From: an uncultured Oleiphilus sp.
GTDB lineage: Bacteria; Pseudomonadota; Gammaproteobacteria; Pseudomonadales; Oleiphilaceae
Assembly (NCBI GenBank): GCA_913020045.1
Contig: CAJWBE010000019.1
Coordinates: 1-64,000 of the forward strand
Reading direction: 5' to 3'
Length of the DNA stretch: 64,000 nucleotides
The notes below the pieces were generated by a model. It saw only the letters and a program-made list of their open reading frames with translations. It made no database searches and had not been told where the DNA came from. Numbering within the stretch: position 1 is the first letter of the stretch; each line of letters opens with the position of its first letter. Of this stretch, positions 19,101-27,983 are shown piece after piece. The position numbers and the translations under genes were made by a program.

Positions 19101-22100
19101 ATAGATGACGCATTGAGCCGAGCACTGCACACGCTTAAAGGCAGTGCGAAAACGGCAAGTATTGACTGTATTGCTGAAGTAGCGATACCCACTGAAAAAT
19201 TTATCAAAGAGCTTCGTGCTAGGCAGTTATCTGCAGACGAGCAAATAATTGAGCTACTGGCTGAATCTGTTGACTTGGTTAAAGAAGGGTTAGCTGTCGT
19301 TAAAACTGCCCCAAATACCTCGCTAACAGGGACGGATGCTTATTTATCTAAGCTGTTTTCACTTCAGGGCGCAGTATTTGACGGAGCTGGTCAAATTGAT
19401 GAGCTTGAAGGTGCTGGAGGGCAAGACCCTCAGCTCGTTAGTATGTTTTTAACTGAAGGCTTAGACATCTTATTAGATGCAGAAAAAATCTTAGGTGAAT
19501 GGCAAGAGAATCCAACCGGAAATGAAAGCTTAGAACTACTGTTCGGTGAAGTGAAAACACTGCATCGCGGCGCGAAAATCGCTGGGCTAGAAAGCATTGC
19601 AGAGCTGTGTGAATGTATTGAGCAATGCTATAAACATATCGATAGCACGGATCAGGTTGACGAAGCTTTATTAAGTGAAATCAAGCGCGCGCATGAAGTT
19701 CTAATAGACATGATGGATCAGGTCGCAGCTGGACTTACAGCCGCGCCAGACAATCAGTTGCTTGCGCTGTTACGGGGTTACGTAAGTGAAGCTGATGACT
19801 CATTAAATGAAAAGTTAGAAGAGCTAGATAAAGAGTTAGATGATGTTATCCCTCAGTATCAGCATGATGATGCGGATGAGGAACCGGCAGACTCCGGCGT
19901 TGACGAAGAGCTGATTGAAATATTCCTTGAAGAGGCTAGAGACATTGCTTCTACCTTGCCGGCGAACATAAAGCAGGTAGAAGCGTCAGACTCTCCTGAG
20001 CAAGCCTTACATCAACTTGAAAGAGATTTTCATACACTGAAAGGTGGGGCAAGAATGGCGCAAATAGCGCCGGTTGGTGACTTATCACATGCCTTAGAAA
20101 CCTTGTTTAATCGTCTTGTGTTGAAGCAAAGTGTTGTCGCTCCGGACTTGTTTAAGCTGCTCGAAGAGACTCAAACGGTACTGCAAACGCAGTTGACTGC
20201 GCTAGAAAACAAAACGGAAGGTCCCGATGCTGCAGCACTCATTTCAGATATCGAGAATTATGATACGAATGTTTCCGCGTCAATGCCTAGCGAAGAGCAA
20301 GACGTTAGTGAAGTTGTAGTAGCTGAACCCGAGGTCGTCGAAGACGAGGTGGTTGCCGCTTCGCCAGGCGTGTCGAGTGCATTGATGGACTTAGACCCTG
20401 AACTTGTAGAAATATTTCTGGAAGAAGCACGCGATATTATTGATAACTCTGGGACTCTGCTACATCAGTGGGAAACGGACACGCATAATTTGGATCTAGT
20501 TGCCGAGCTGCAGCGCGAATTACACACCTTGAAAGGTGGTGCGCGTATGGCCGAAGTTGGTTTGATTGGCGATATTGCTCACGAATTAGAAACTTTGTTT
20601 GAGCGTATCGTAGAGAACCGTTTTGGAATCGATTTAGGCATGATTAAGCTTTGTCTGAGTTGTCATGACGCGTTGGCAAATATGGTTGAGGCGGTAGCCG
20701 CAGGCCAGCCGTTACCAGATGCAAGCGCATTACTCGCTGAAATTAAGGCGGTGGTTGAAACGGGTAGTACGTCAGAGCCCGCAGCCATTGAGAGCAATGC
20801 GGATCATGAAGAGGTCCCTGATAGCTCAGCTGATATCAGTGAAGATCTAGATGGCGACCTACTACCTCTATTCTTAGACGAAAGTAAGGACATACTGACT
20901 GCCATTTCAGAGAGCCTTGACCAATGGACTGAGGACGCTTCGAACGAGAATCTAGCCTTAGTGCTGCAGCGTGAAGTGCATACCCTGAAAGGCGGAGCAA
21001 GGCTTGCTGATATTGACGCGATCGCTGATTTGGCAGAAGCGGCAGAAGACCGCTTAACACTTTATATTTCCGCTGGCCGTGAAGGGCGAATAGAGCTGAT
21101 TAAGGCGTTGATCGAAATGCATTCAGTATTGGATGCCATGCTTGATAGCTTAATGCTTGGTAAGTCGGTCAATTCACGTCCGAAGTTGGTGACTAAAATT
21201 AGCACTGCTGGGCTGAGTGGTCCGAGCTCTCGTAACCGTAATGCGGCGTCAGAGCAGGTTTTGACCACCAATTTTGATGACCCTGACCTAGATTTGGAAG
21301 TGTTAGAAATTTTTGTAGAAGAGGCTCGAGAGTTAAGCGAAGCGCTCGAAGAACAAATTTCTGCCTGGTCATCTGAGCCTAACAATGATGATTTTAATCG
21401 CGAAGTTCAGAGAGTTCTTCATACGCTTAAGGGTGGAGCCCGGCTTTCTGATCTAAAAGACCTCGCGGATGAAAGCCATGATTTAGAAACATTACTGGTT
21501 GATGCGCTGAACAAGCAGACGCCTTTTGCCGATGAATTGAAAGCGAATGTTCTTGCGCGACAAGACAGTATCCTCAAGTTAATAGACACCTTAGCCTCTA
21601 AGGTTCAGGGTGATGATGCTCAGCCGCAATCGTCTGAAGTGGTTGAGTCTGCTGCTGAAAGCGTGCCAGTTGCGGATAAAGAAACGATTGAAACGGCGTC
21701 TGACGCAACAGCGAAAGAGCCGGCCAAAGAATCCGCTAGACCTAAGAAAGATATCGCTGCCAAGAAAGCGAAACCGACGACCGCTGCTCCTAAGGCGGCC
21801 GAAACGGCTAAAGCGTCGCCGCAAGAGACTATTCGAGTTTCTTCTGGCCTGCTAGAAGAGCTCGTTAATTTGGCCGGTGAAACGAGTATCTCTCGCGGAC
21901 GTTTGGAAACTCAGATTAGTGATTTCGGCTTCACTCTGGAAGAAATGGCAGCGACGATTGATCGTTTGAGAGAACAGTTACGTCGAATGGAAATGGAGAC
22001 GGAAGCTCAAGTCTTGTTTAGAGCCGAGAAGGAAGGGTTTGCGACTGCCGAATATGATGACTTTGACCCGCTCGAAATGGATCGATATTCATCTATTCAG

Positions 22101-23648
22101 CAGCTTTCTAGATCACTGACGGAAAGTACTACCGATTTGATGGAGCTGAGAGAGTCCTTGGCTGATAGGACTCGTGGTGCTGAAACCTTGCTGTTGCAGC
22201 AATCACGAATCAATTCTGAGTTACAAGAAAACTTGATGAAGACTCGAATGATTCCGTTTTCGTCTATGGTGCCTCGCTTACGCCGGATCGCAAGACAAAT
22301 TGGTAGCGAGCTCTCTAAACAAGTGGACTTTGATGTTTCTAATGCCGAAGGCGAGATGGATCGTTCGGTACTGGAGAGAATGATTGCGCCGCTAGAACAT
22401 ATGCTACGAAATGCCTTGGATCATGGGATTGAGGTTGCTGAAGAGCGAATTAAAGCAGGCAAACCAGAGGTTGGAAACGTTACCTTGTCACTCTCTCGTG
22501 AGGGTGGTGATGTTGTCATTCGTATGCGTGACGATGGTGGCGGTATAAATGATGAGAAAGTTCGTGATAAAGCGATTAGCCAAGGGCTAGTTAGTACGGA
22601 CGCCAAATCTAGTAAGCATGAAATCTTGCAATTTATTATGCTGCCTGGATTTAGTACTGCTGAGAAAGTGACGCAAATCTCTGGCCGAGGCGTGGGCATG
22701 GATGTGGTCGCCAGTGAGATTAAACTGATGGGCGGCACGATAGAAATTGACTCAACCTTTGGAAAAGGAACCGAGTTTACGGTTCGATTACCGTTCACTG
22801 TGTCGGTGAATCGAGCATTGATGGTCAACACTGGTGATGATTTCTATGCAATCCCGCTGAATACTATTGAAGGTATTGTTCGAGTTAGTCCGTTTGAATT
22901 GGAAGAGTATTACAAGCCAGATGCACCGCTGTATGAATATGCTGGACGTCAATATGAGCTGCAGTACTTAGGTAAATTGCTGCACAGTGTTCACCAACCT
23001 AAATTGCAGGGCCAACCTTTGCCCTTGCCTGTTATCTTGGTGCGTGGTGCTGACAAACCGATGGCATTGCAAGTTGATAGTTTGATGGGCAGCCGGGAAA
23101 TTGTTGTTAAAAGCCTTGGTACTCAGTTTGGTGGTGTTCATGCAGTGTCGGGCGCCACGATTCTTGGTGATGGTAGTGTCGTTGTTATTCTAGACTTACC
23201 TGCATTGATAAGAGATGAGTCAGCTGGAATTCTGGATAGTGCCGAAGATATCGGTGTTCAAGTCGATAAAGTCGATGATACGCCACTTGTAATGGTGATT
23301 GATGACTCGGTTACGGTCCGCAAGGTAACCACAAGGTTACTTGAGCGAAACGGGATGGAGGTTGTGACAGCGAAAGATGGTGTAGATGCGATTGCGCAAC
23401 TTCAAGATATCAAGCCAGACGTCATGCTTCTGGATATCGAGATGCCGCGAATGGATGGCTTTGAGGTGGCGACACTGGTACGCCATGACGAGCGGCTAAA
23501 GGATGTGCCCATTATTATGATTACATCGCGAACAGGTAAAAAGCACCGCGATAGAGCGCTGTCTATTGGTGTTAACGAATACCTCGGTAAGCCATTCCAG
23601 GAAAAAGAGCTACTGGAAACCATTGAGAAAATGACGTTATTGAATTGA
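16164..23648 (+). CDS. chpA: Chemotaxis kinase ChpA (hybrid, multi-Hpt)
   Basis: Histidine kinase of the Pil-Chp system, 2494 residues, close to the 2472 of P. aeruginosa ChpA. A degenerate N-terminal phosphotransfer-like segment has IHQVHG near residue 48. Seven canonical HTLKG sites follow at His644, His829, His989, His1290, His1454, His1606 and His1753. An eighth module has KTLHRG at Lys1131, with Lys where the His should be. An Ala-Lys-rich linker (about 1850-1880) leads to the CheA dimerisation region, the ATPase with HMLRNALDHGIE (N box near 2078), MRDDGGGI and GRGVGMDVV, a CheW-like domain, and a receiver with Asp2424. The stop overlaps chpB. Largest gene of the window. Confidence 0.96.
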   Translation: MADNHDYVALDWVRGEIEQTLLQARTALESFVDTPDDSTQLTFCLNYIHQVHGTLQMVEFYGASLLAEEMEQLCQALIDQKVANHEESLEVLMEALLQLQNYLEHIQAGQKDLPVVLLPTLNDLRASQGRPLLSDTSLFTPDLLAAEAPSVQENHRRMQDPQVIANLRKLRQMYQVSLVGVIRNQDLAENFSYLYKVLARLEKFCHDTPIGKLWWISIGFVDAVQEQSDNLGSAVKHLLRELDHWMKEMIDHPQEILTRTVPVDLLKNLLYYVAKAENSSKRIDELKEAFSLSIALPSQDELDEERQRLQGPDQETMSSVASALGDELSQVKDQLDLFVRDKNSDVSVLGELLPTLNQVANTLAVLGHGADRSRLLKQVALIEGIVENGEVGNDQALLEIAGALLQVESNLNASGRHSPEAAEQNGESSEFVVPVEQFESAHNAVIFESKNGLEQAKNSIVGFIASQWDHAEIEGVPDLLDSIRGGLQIIPLTKAASLLGACSQFIRESILNEKLVPDWEQLDRLADAITSIEYYMDRLTAGASGNEKILDMAEQSLIKLGALANDGAQEDEAPRPDHHISQVASESPDALAKASDDALIDEEILEIFVEEVDEVMVSIRDAMAQLKSDSENISSLEDLRRAFHTLKGSGRLVGAMDIGEMGWSIENLLNKYIEQSRGLEYEDFTLLDLAQSRLPSMVEGFSAANETVVDISDIVRLAESQLAAAGGVVSERAAPVKPEQVEDSPSEAQGEPIASETELSDQATVTESLAPSITAPVEDEDDSLIDDEILEIFIEEAEEVSETIASFLPMFLDEFDNQEALTELRRAYHTLKGSGRMVGASEIGETAWGVENMLNRVIDGSILMSQDIADLVKYVSELIPKLVVNFRDRTPVQYDLPKIQAHAEALSNGDFVPTLSTLSFDLAGPSQEIDTASEGDSDSALAMGVDETLLEIFESEVRGHVSAVEQFVAQAKASGEPKDIDDALSRALHTLKGSAKTASIDCIAEVAIPTEKFIKELRARQLSADEQIIELLAESVDLVKEGLAVVKTAPNTSLTGTDAYLSKLFSLQGAVFDGAGQIDELEGAGGQDPQLVSMFLTEGLDILLDAEKILGEWQENPTGNESLELLFGEVKTLHRGAKIAGLESIAELCECIEQCYKHIDSTDQVDEALLSEIKRAHEVLIDMMDQVAAGLTAAPDNQLLALLRGYVSEADDSLNEKLEELDKELDDVIPQYQHDDADEEPADSGVDEELIEIFLEEARDIASTLPANIKQVEASDSPEQALHQLERDFHTLKGGARMAQIAPVGDLSHALETLFNRLVLKQSVVAPDLFKLLEETQTVLQTQLTALENKTEGPDAAALISDIENYDTNVSASMPSEEQDVSEVVVAEPEVVEDEVVAASPGVSSALMDLDPELVEIFLEEARDIIDNSGTLLHQWETDTHNLDLVAELQRELHTLKGGARMAEVGLIGDIAHELETLFERIVENRFGIDLGMIKLCLSCHDALANMVEAVAAGQPLPDASALLAEIKAVVETGSTSEPAAIESNADHEEVPDSSADISEDLDGDLLPLFLDESKDILTAISESLDQWTEDASNENLALVLQREVHTLKGGARLADIDAIADLAEAAEDRLTLYISAGREGRIELIKALIEMHSVLDAMLDSLMLGKSVNSRPKLVTKISTAGLSGPSSRNRNAASEQVLTTNFDDPDLDLEVLEIFVEEARELSEALEEQISAWSSEPNNDDFNREVQRVLHTLKGGARLSDLKDLADESHDLETLLVDALNKQTPFADELKANVLARQDSILKLIDTLASKVQGDDAQPQSSEVVESAAESVPVADKETIETASDATAKEPAKESARPKKDIAAKKAKPTTAAPKAAETAKASPQETIRVSSGLLEELVNLAGETSISRGRLETQISDFGFTLEEMAATIDRLREQLRRMEMETEAQVLFRAEKEGFATAEYDDFDPLEMDRYSSIQQLSRSLTESTTDLMELRESLADRTRGAETLLLQQSRINSELQENLMKTRMIPFSSMVPRLRRIARQIGSELSKQVDFDVSNAEGEMDRSVLERMIAPLEHMLRNALDHGIEVAEERIKAGKPEVGNVTLSLSREGGDVVIRMRDDGGGINDEKVRDKAISQGLVSTDAKSSKHEILQFIMLPGFSTAEKVTQISGRGVGMDVVASEIKLMGGTIEIDSTFGKGTEFTVRLPFTVSVNRALMVNTGDDFYAIPLNTIEGIVRVSPFELEEYYKPDAPLYEYAGRQYELQYLGKLLHSVHQPKLQGQPLPLPVILVRGADKPMALQVDSLMGSREIVVKSLGTQFGGVHAVSGATILGDGSVVVILDLPALIRDESAGILDSAEDIGVQVDKVDDTPLVMVIDDSVTVRKVTTRLLERNGMEVVTAKDGVDAIAQLQDIKPDVMLLDIEMPRMDGFEVATLVRHDERLKDVPIIMITSRTGKKHRDRALSIGVNEYLGKPFQEKELLETIEKMTLLN

Positions 23649-24661
23649 GTGCCATTGCAATCCCCAAGTTAGGTGTGATTTCAGATTCACCCTTGCAAAG
23701 ACATATGTTGCAGAGTGCTTTGCAAGGAAATGGGGTCGAATTAACGGTGAGCTGCGCGCCTGAGCAGTTTTTTGAGCAGCTACCTGAACGTATTGAACTA
23801 GTCGATTGTTGGATAGTTGCACTCGAAGACGACAGTATTGATTTCACGGACATTATGCTCTCTTTGGACGAGCGAAATGTTCCATTTCTGCTAGGGCTTG
23901 AGCTGGCACCTCCGCAGCAAGATATTGCCTATGTTTCTTGGCAGCGTCGCTTGCTAACAAAGCTAAAAGAGCAGATAAAATTAATCGAAAGCGTTGAAGG
24001 TGCCGACTCTATTGCTCGTATTGTCGCAAAGTATGATGCGCCGGTCGTTGAGGAAAAACGTAAGTCTTCGTTACCAAGGAGGGAGGCGAAAGAGGTTTGG
24101 GTACTCGCGGCGTCGCTGGGTGGTCCCGGAGCAGTGAAAGAATTTTTGGATAAGCTTCCAGCCGGACTGGACTACGGATTTTTGTATGCTCAGCATGTGG
24201 ATGCACACTTTTCAAAAGTACTGACGGACGTACTTGGGCGCCATTCAGAGTTAGATTTGAGTCCCTTGGTATCGGGTGACTCTATTATGGCGGGTGAAGT
24301 ACGGGTTGTTCCGGTGGATCAACAGACAGAGTTTAGTGATCAAGGCTGTCTGCTAAAACAGCATGCGTGGCAGGGGCCCTATGGTCCGTCGATCGATCAG
24401 TTATTGGCGAATCTGTTTGCTTATTATGGTGACCGCTGCCATGTCATCGTCTTTAGTGGGATGGGAAATGATGGTTCAATGACGATACCTCAAATGAAAA
24501 AGTCGGGTTGTCGAATTTGGACCCAGTTACCAGAGTCTTGCGCAAATAGTTCAATGCCCCAATCTGTATTGGACTTGGGTTGCAGTGATTTGTCGGCTGA
24601 GCCTGAGGCGTTAGCGGATGCGTTGATAAAGCTAGCGGCGAGCGAAGGTAGAATTACTTAG
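23645..24661 (+). CDS. chpB: CheB-type methylesterase ChpB
   Basis: Removes methyl groups from PilJ. The C-terminal methylesterase domain has the full catalytic triad: Ser157 in AASLGGPGA, His184 in QHVDAHFS and Asp276 in GMGNDGS. The N-terminal 140 residues resemble a receiver only in outline; ISDSPLQRHML keeps the fold start, but I see no clear phospho-acceptor Asp, so it is probably not controlled by phosphorylation. The start is TTG inside the ATTGA overlap with the chpA stop, which implies translational coupling. Confidence 0.92.
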   Translation: MSAIAIPKLGVISDSPLQRHMLQSALQGNGVELTVSCAPEQFFEQLPERIELVDCWIVALEDDSIDFTDIMLSLDERNVPFLLGLELAPPQQDIAYVSWQRRLLTKLKEQIKLIESVEGADSIARIVAKYDAPVVEEKRKSSLPRREAKEVWVLAASLGGPGAVKEFLDKLPAGLDYGFLYAQHVDAHFSKVLTDVLGRHSELDLSPLVSGDSIMAGEVRVVPVDQQTEFSDQGCLLKQHAWQGPYGPSIDQLLANLFAYYGDRCHVIVFSGMGNDGSMTIPQMKKSGCRIWTQLPESCANSSMPQSVLDLGCSDLSAEPEALADALIKLAASEGRIT

Positions 24662-24709
24662 TGATTGTGCGGGCATGCGAGTGCGTGCTGAGATTAAGAG
24701 GAAAATAAA

Positions 24710-25159
24710 GTGTCAGATGTTCTGGATGTCATACCTAGCTTTTACTTGCCTATCAGCAATGGAAATCTTTTGCTGCCTAACGTAAGTGTTGCCGAAGTTG
24801 TTGAGTTTCAAGAACTGGTAGAGCAAGAAGGACCGGAGTATTTTCTTGGCGTTATTCAGTGGCGAGGGATTAGCGTTCCTTTGATCTCTTATGAATTAGC
24901 TAATGAACAAGCGTTTTCGTTTTCTACTGGCTCTCGAGTCGCTGTTATTAATAGCATCGGTAAAGATAATGAACGCTTACCATTTTTTGCAATAGCGACC
25001 CAGGGTATTCCTCGTTTGGTAAAAATTTCTGAAGATTCTATTGAGTCGGCAGCGGAAAAATCAGGCCCAGCGGAAGCATCGCGAGTTAGAGTTGATGGGG
25101 AAGAAGCTAGTATTCCTGATCTTTTATTTCTGGAATCTCTTATCTCTACCTGTGTTTAA
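24710..25159 (+). CDS. chpC: CheW-like adaptor ChpC
   Basis: CheW-domain protein of 149 residues, with LPNVSVAEVVEF near residue 22 and YFLGVIQWRGISVPLISYELA around residues 45-65. In P. aeruginosa ChpC is the second adaptor and links other receptors to ChpA. The start is GTG with AAGAGGA upstream. Follows chpB by 48 bases as expected. Confidence 0.9.
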   Translation: MSDVLDVIPSFYLPISNGNLLLPNVSVAEVVEFQELVEQEGPEYFLGVIQWRGISVPLISYELANEQAFSFSTGSRVAVINSIGKDNERLPFFAIATQGIPRLVKISEDSIESAAEKSGPAEASRVRVDGEEASIPDLLFLESLISTCV

Positions 25160-25188
25160 TGTGTATTGTTTAATGCGAGTATGACGAT

Positions 25189-26151
25189 ATGTTTTCGGTA
25201 GGACTTGCAGAAGAATCTTTTCCCGATAAGCGGCTGTCTAAACTTGCATCTGGCGCCCTTTTACTATTTTGTTTTCTGGAATCCCTCTTACTTTTTAGCT
25301 CAGATGATACGTGGACTGGGCTGTTATATTTGCCAGCTTCGATTTATGCTCTTTTCTCCGTTCGTTTGCCTGCTAAGAAACTTAACCAAAAGCGCACTAT
25401 AGGCATGTTTGCGTTTGTTGCTATCGCGGTTTCCCTCAGTGCCTATTTTGGGCAAAACTCGAGTGAGGGTTTGTTGCTTGTGATTGTCGCTAGCTTTATT
25501 TTACTGACTCCTCTTTGGGCTGTTGTTTATAGTTTATTGAGTCTCTTAGTGGTGTTGGCTTTAAATTTCTTATTGCATAACGACGCTATCGATAGTTTTT
25601 TTGTTGTTCGTTCAATGGCCTTATCGCTCGCGGTGATGGCACTTTCGTATGCGCTAGTCTCAAGGCTTCTAGTCTCGCGTCGTGAGGCAAATCTATGTCG
25701 CCGTGTCGATATCATGACGGGGCTCGGAAACCGATCGGCACTGGTGGAGGAAATGGCATCTGCGGTGGAGGGCTTTCGTCGATATTCGCTTGATATTAGT
25801 GCGATTTGTATTCGGACCAACCAATTAGAAAGCTGGCAGGCTGAGTATGGTGCGGCCAAGTGCGCTTTAGTTTTGGAAGAATTAGTTAGTATTTGGGAAA
25901 GCCGAATTCGCAATACCGATAGCCTGTTCCGTTATGGTAACGATGTTTTTGTTGTATTGCTTCCAAATACCAGCCAGAAAAGCGCCAGTAAGTTGGAGTC
26001 TGATTTGCGAAGAGCAAGCGAGGTCTACGATTTTTCCCATGGTCAGGCGGCTAGTTTGGATGTTACGGTCTGCGCGGTTAGGTCAGGGCAAACATGGGAG
26101 CAATGGTTGTCCGAAATGCTTTGTATTTCTCAGTCGCCGGTGAGCAGGTAA
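25189..26151 (+). CDS. Membrane protein with degenerate GGDEF domain, I-site intact
   Basis: 320 residues. Roughly six membrane segments fill residues 15-165, then a GGDEF-like domain starts at DIMTGLGNRSAL near 172. The active-site motif is GNDVF (250-254) instead of GGDEF, so cyclase activity is unlikely. The inhibitory-site motif RxxD is present as RNTD at 241-244, exactly five residues before, as in real cyclases. The domain ends early, lacking the last strands. A c-di-GMP-binding role is inferred, not shown. The gene follows chpC by 29 bases, at the place where Pseudomonas has chpD and chpE, so it is probably co-transcribed with Pil-Chp. Confidence 0.75.
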   Translation: MFSVGLAEESFPDKRLSKLASGALLLFCFLESLLLFSSDDTWTGLLYLPASIYALFSVRLPAKKLNQKRTIGMFAFVAIAVSLSAYFGQNSSEGLLLVIVASFILLTPLWAVVYSLLSLLVVLALNFLLHNDAIDSFFVVRSMALSLAVMALSYALVSRLLVSRREANLCRRVDIMTGLGNRSALVEEMASAVEGFRRYSLDISAICIRTNQLESWQAEYGAAKCALVLEELVSIWESRIRNTDSLFRYGNDVFVVLLPNTSQKSASKLESDLRRASEVYDFSHGQAASLDVTVCAVRSGQTWEQWLSEMLCISQSPVSR

Positions 26152-26285
26152 ATTTAGAGATCCCGACTAGACTCAATGGTGAGTAAAAGTTGTTTAGATT
26201 CGAATAACGCGGCCGATAGAGAGTAGACAGACGGGTATCAGAAAATGCGTGATGCTCGGACACATAATAAAAACTGGATGAGAAT

Positions 26286-27185
26286 ATGTTTGGTTTAGGA
26301 AAAAACACACTGGAACACAATCAAGTCGCTGTCGACAAGCATGAGCTTGAAGTCCTTGAGCGGCGTGCTGCCATGCTTGATAGTTTGCTCAGCCAGAAAC
26401 CAGCAGAGTTGGTTGAACAGGTTATGCGCTCTATTGAGGACCGACGATCTGGATTACAGTCGAACATCGGTGGTATTGAATCGGCCTTAAGAAACGTCGA
26501 TACATTGGTTTTCGAAGGTCAGTCTGTGTTGTCCGCTTCAGAGCAATCTGGTGCGTCAGCAACGCAGACAGCAGAATCATCGCAGCAATGTAACGCCGAT
26601 ATGAGGCAACTATCCAGTAACGTAGAGATGTCCTCTCGTTATATTTCAGAGTTCACTTCTTTGTTAGAAAACCTAGATGACAGTAATAAAACGATTAGTA
26701 AATTGCTTGAGTCGATAAAGGCCATTGCGGATCAGACCAACTTGCTTGCATTGAACGCTGCAATTGAAGCTGCAAGAGCGGGGGAGCATGGTAGGGGCTT
26801 TGCTGTGGTAGCGGATGAAGTGAGACAGCTCGCAAATACCTCAAACCAATCTGCAGAAGAAATACAGACAGAAATCACGAAAATTACTGAAATTTCCAAC
26901 TCTGTTATTTCTAAGCAACAAGAAGTGGCTGAAGTGATCAATAGTAGCGTCACAATTGCAACGGAGACGCTGAATAACTTGAGCGGCATGGAATCGGCGG
27001 CACTAGGAAGCGCGGACGCAGCGAATGCCTTGAAGGATAGCCTGACAAATCAATTACATACTAGTGAACAGTTGAAAGAAACGATGAATAGCGCTGTGAG
27101 TCAGCTGCGCTCAGCGTCCGAAGGCTCTGGAAGTAGCTTGGAGCAATGTGAGCAGTTGCGTATCAAATTAAGCCAGCTTAGCTAA
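26286..27185 (+). CDS. Soluble methyl-accepting chemotaxis protein
   Basis: 299-residue receptor made almost only of the cytoplasmic signalling hairpin, with no membrane helix and no HAMP or PAS domain. The tip is near residue 150: [20 protein letters not shown] followed by [15 protein letters not shown]. Unlike PilJ it has the standard receptor tip. The first 60 residues (a helix with a Leu-Glu-rich stretch) may hold a small input module I cannot name. Its place just after Pil-Chp suggests it signals to ChpA through ChpC, but it could serve another chemotaxis array. Confidence 0.85.
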   Translation: MFGLGKNTLEHNQVAVDKHELEVLERRAAMLDSLLSQKPAELVEQVMRSIEDRRSGLQSNIGGIESALRNVDTLVFEGQSVLSASEQSGASATQTAESSQQCNADMRQLSSNVEMSSRYISEFTSLLENLDDSNKTISKLLESIKAIADQTNLLALNAAIEAARAGEHGRGFAVVADEVRQLANTSNQSAEEIQTEITKITEISNSVISKQQEVAEVINSSVTIATETLNNLSGMESAALGSADAANALKDSLTNQLHTSEQLKETMNSAVSQLRSASEGSGSSLEQCEQLRIKLSQLS

Positions 27186-27214
27186 AACCTTCCCTCAAAA
27201 TGTTCCAAAGAATG

Positions 27215-27245
27215 GCCGCACTATGCAAACTAGCTGCGGCTGTTG
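27215..27245 (+). terminator. Terminator-like hairpin after the soluble receptor
   Basis: GCCGCACTA and TAG-C-TGCGGC pair with one bulged C around a short loop, followed by TGTTGTCATTT. It probably ends the Pil-Chp transcript. Confidence 0.4.
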
Positions 27246-27357
27246 TCATTTAAAAGTCATTCCAAGACCCGCGTACTCATGTTAAATTGTGCCGCTTTGT
27301 CGCAAGAGCGATGCGTGGCGCGTTTATCTGCGTGCAGAATCAAAATAGGTTGATTGG

Positions 27358-27915
27358 ATGCTTGAGAATATTTCCGGACACTACAAAGAAATAATTGCCG
27401 CTTTAGGCGAGGATACGTCGCGCGAGGGATTGATTGATACGCCCAACAGAGCCGCAAAAGCGATGCAGTTTTTGACTCAGGGTTATGACCAAAAGCTAGA
27501 AGAAATAGTAAATGGCGCAGTATTCGAGTCTGACAGCGATCAGATGGTTATCGTAAAAGATATTGAATTGTATTCGCTATGTGAGCATCACTTGCTGCCA
27601 TTTATTGGCAAGTGCCATATTGCTTATTTGCCACATAACAAGGTGCTGGGATTATCAAAGTTTGCCAGAATTGTTGATATGTACGCTCGACGCTTTCAAA
27701 TTCAGGAAAACTTAACACGGCAAATTGCAGACGCCGTGCAGAGTGTGACCGGTGCGCGAGGCGTTGCCGTTGTGATCGAGTCTCAGCATATGTGCATGAT
27801 GATGCGAGGCGTTCAGAAACAAAACTCGGTGATGAATAGCTCCGTAATGTTAGGCGCATTTCGCGATTCTCAGGCGACGCGAAGTGAGTTTTTAATGCTA
27901 ATAAAAGATCGTTAG
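27358..27915 (+). CDS. folE: GTP cyclohydrolase I
   Basis: Makes 7,8-dihydroneopterin triphosphate from GTP, the entry to folate synthesis (and to queuosine; queE lies at 44 kb). The 185 residues contain the zinc-binding [18 protein letters not shown] near 66-83 with Cys and His ligands, and [13 protein letters not shown] near 142-154 with the third zinc ligand Cys. The frame is complete and of normal length. Single-gene unit with a weak GGT ribosome site before the ATG. Confidence 0.95.
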   Translation: MLENISGHYKEIIAALGEDTSREGLIDTPNRAAKAMQFLTQGYDQKLEEIVNGAVFESDSDQMVIVKDIELYSLCEHHLLPFIGKCHIAYLPHNKVLGLSKFARIVDMYARRFQIQENLTRQIADAVQSVTGARGVAVVIESQHMCMMMRGVQKQNSVMNSSVMLGAFRDSQATRSEFLMLIKDR

Positions 27916-27930
27916 TCTCCGCTCCTATAA

Positions 27931-27952
27931 AAAACACTCTGAGTGTTTTCTA
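27931..27952 (+). terminator. Terminator-like hairpin after folE
   Basis: AAAACACT and AGTGTTTT pair around CTG. The stem is A+T-rich and the T run is part of the stem, so strength is uncertain. Confidence 0.4.
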
Positions 27953-27983
27953 ACGCTCTTCAATTGATGACCAGGAAAGTAAC

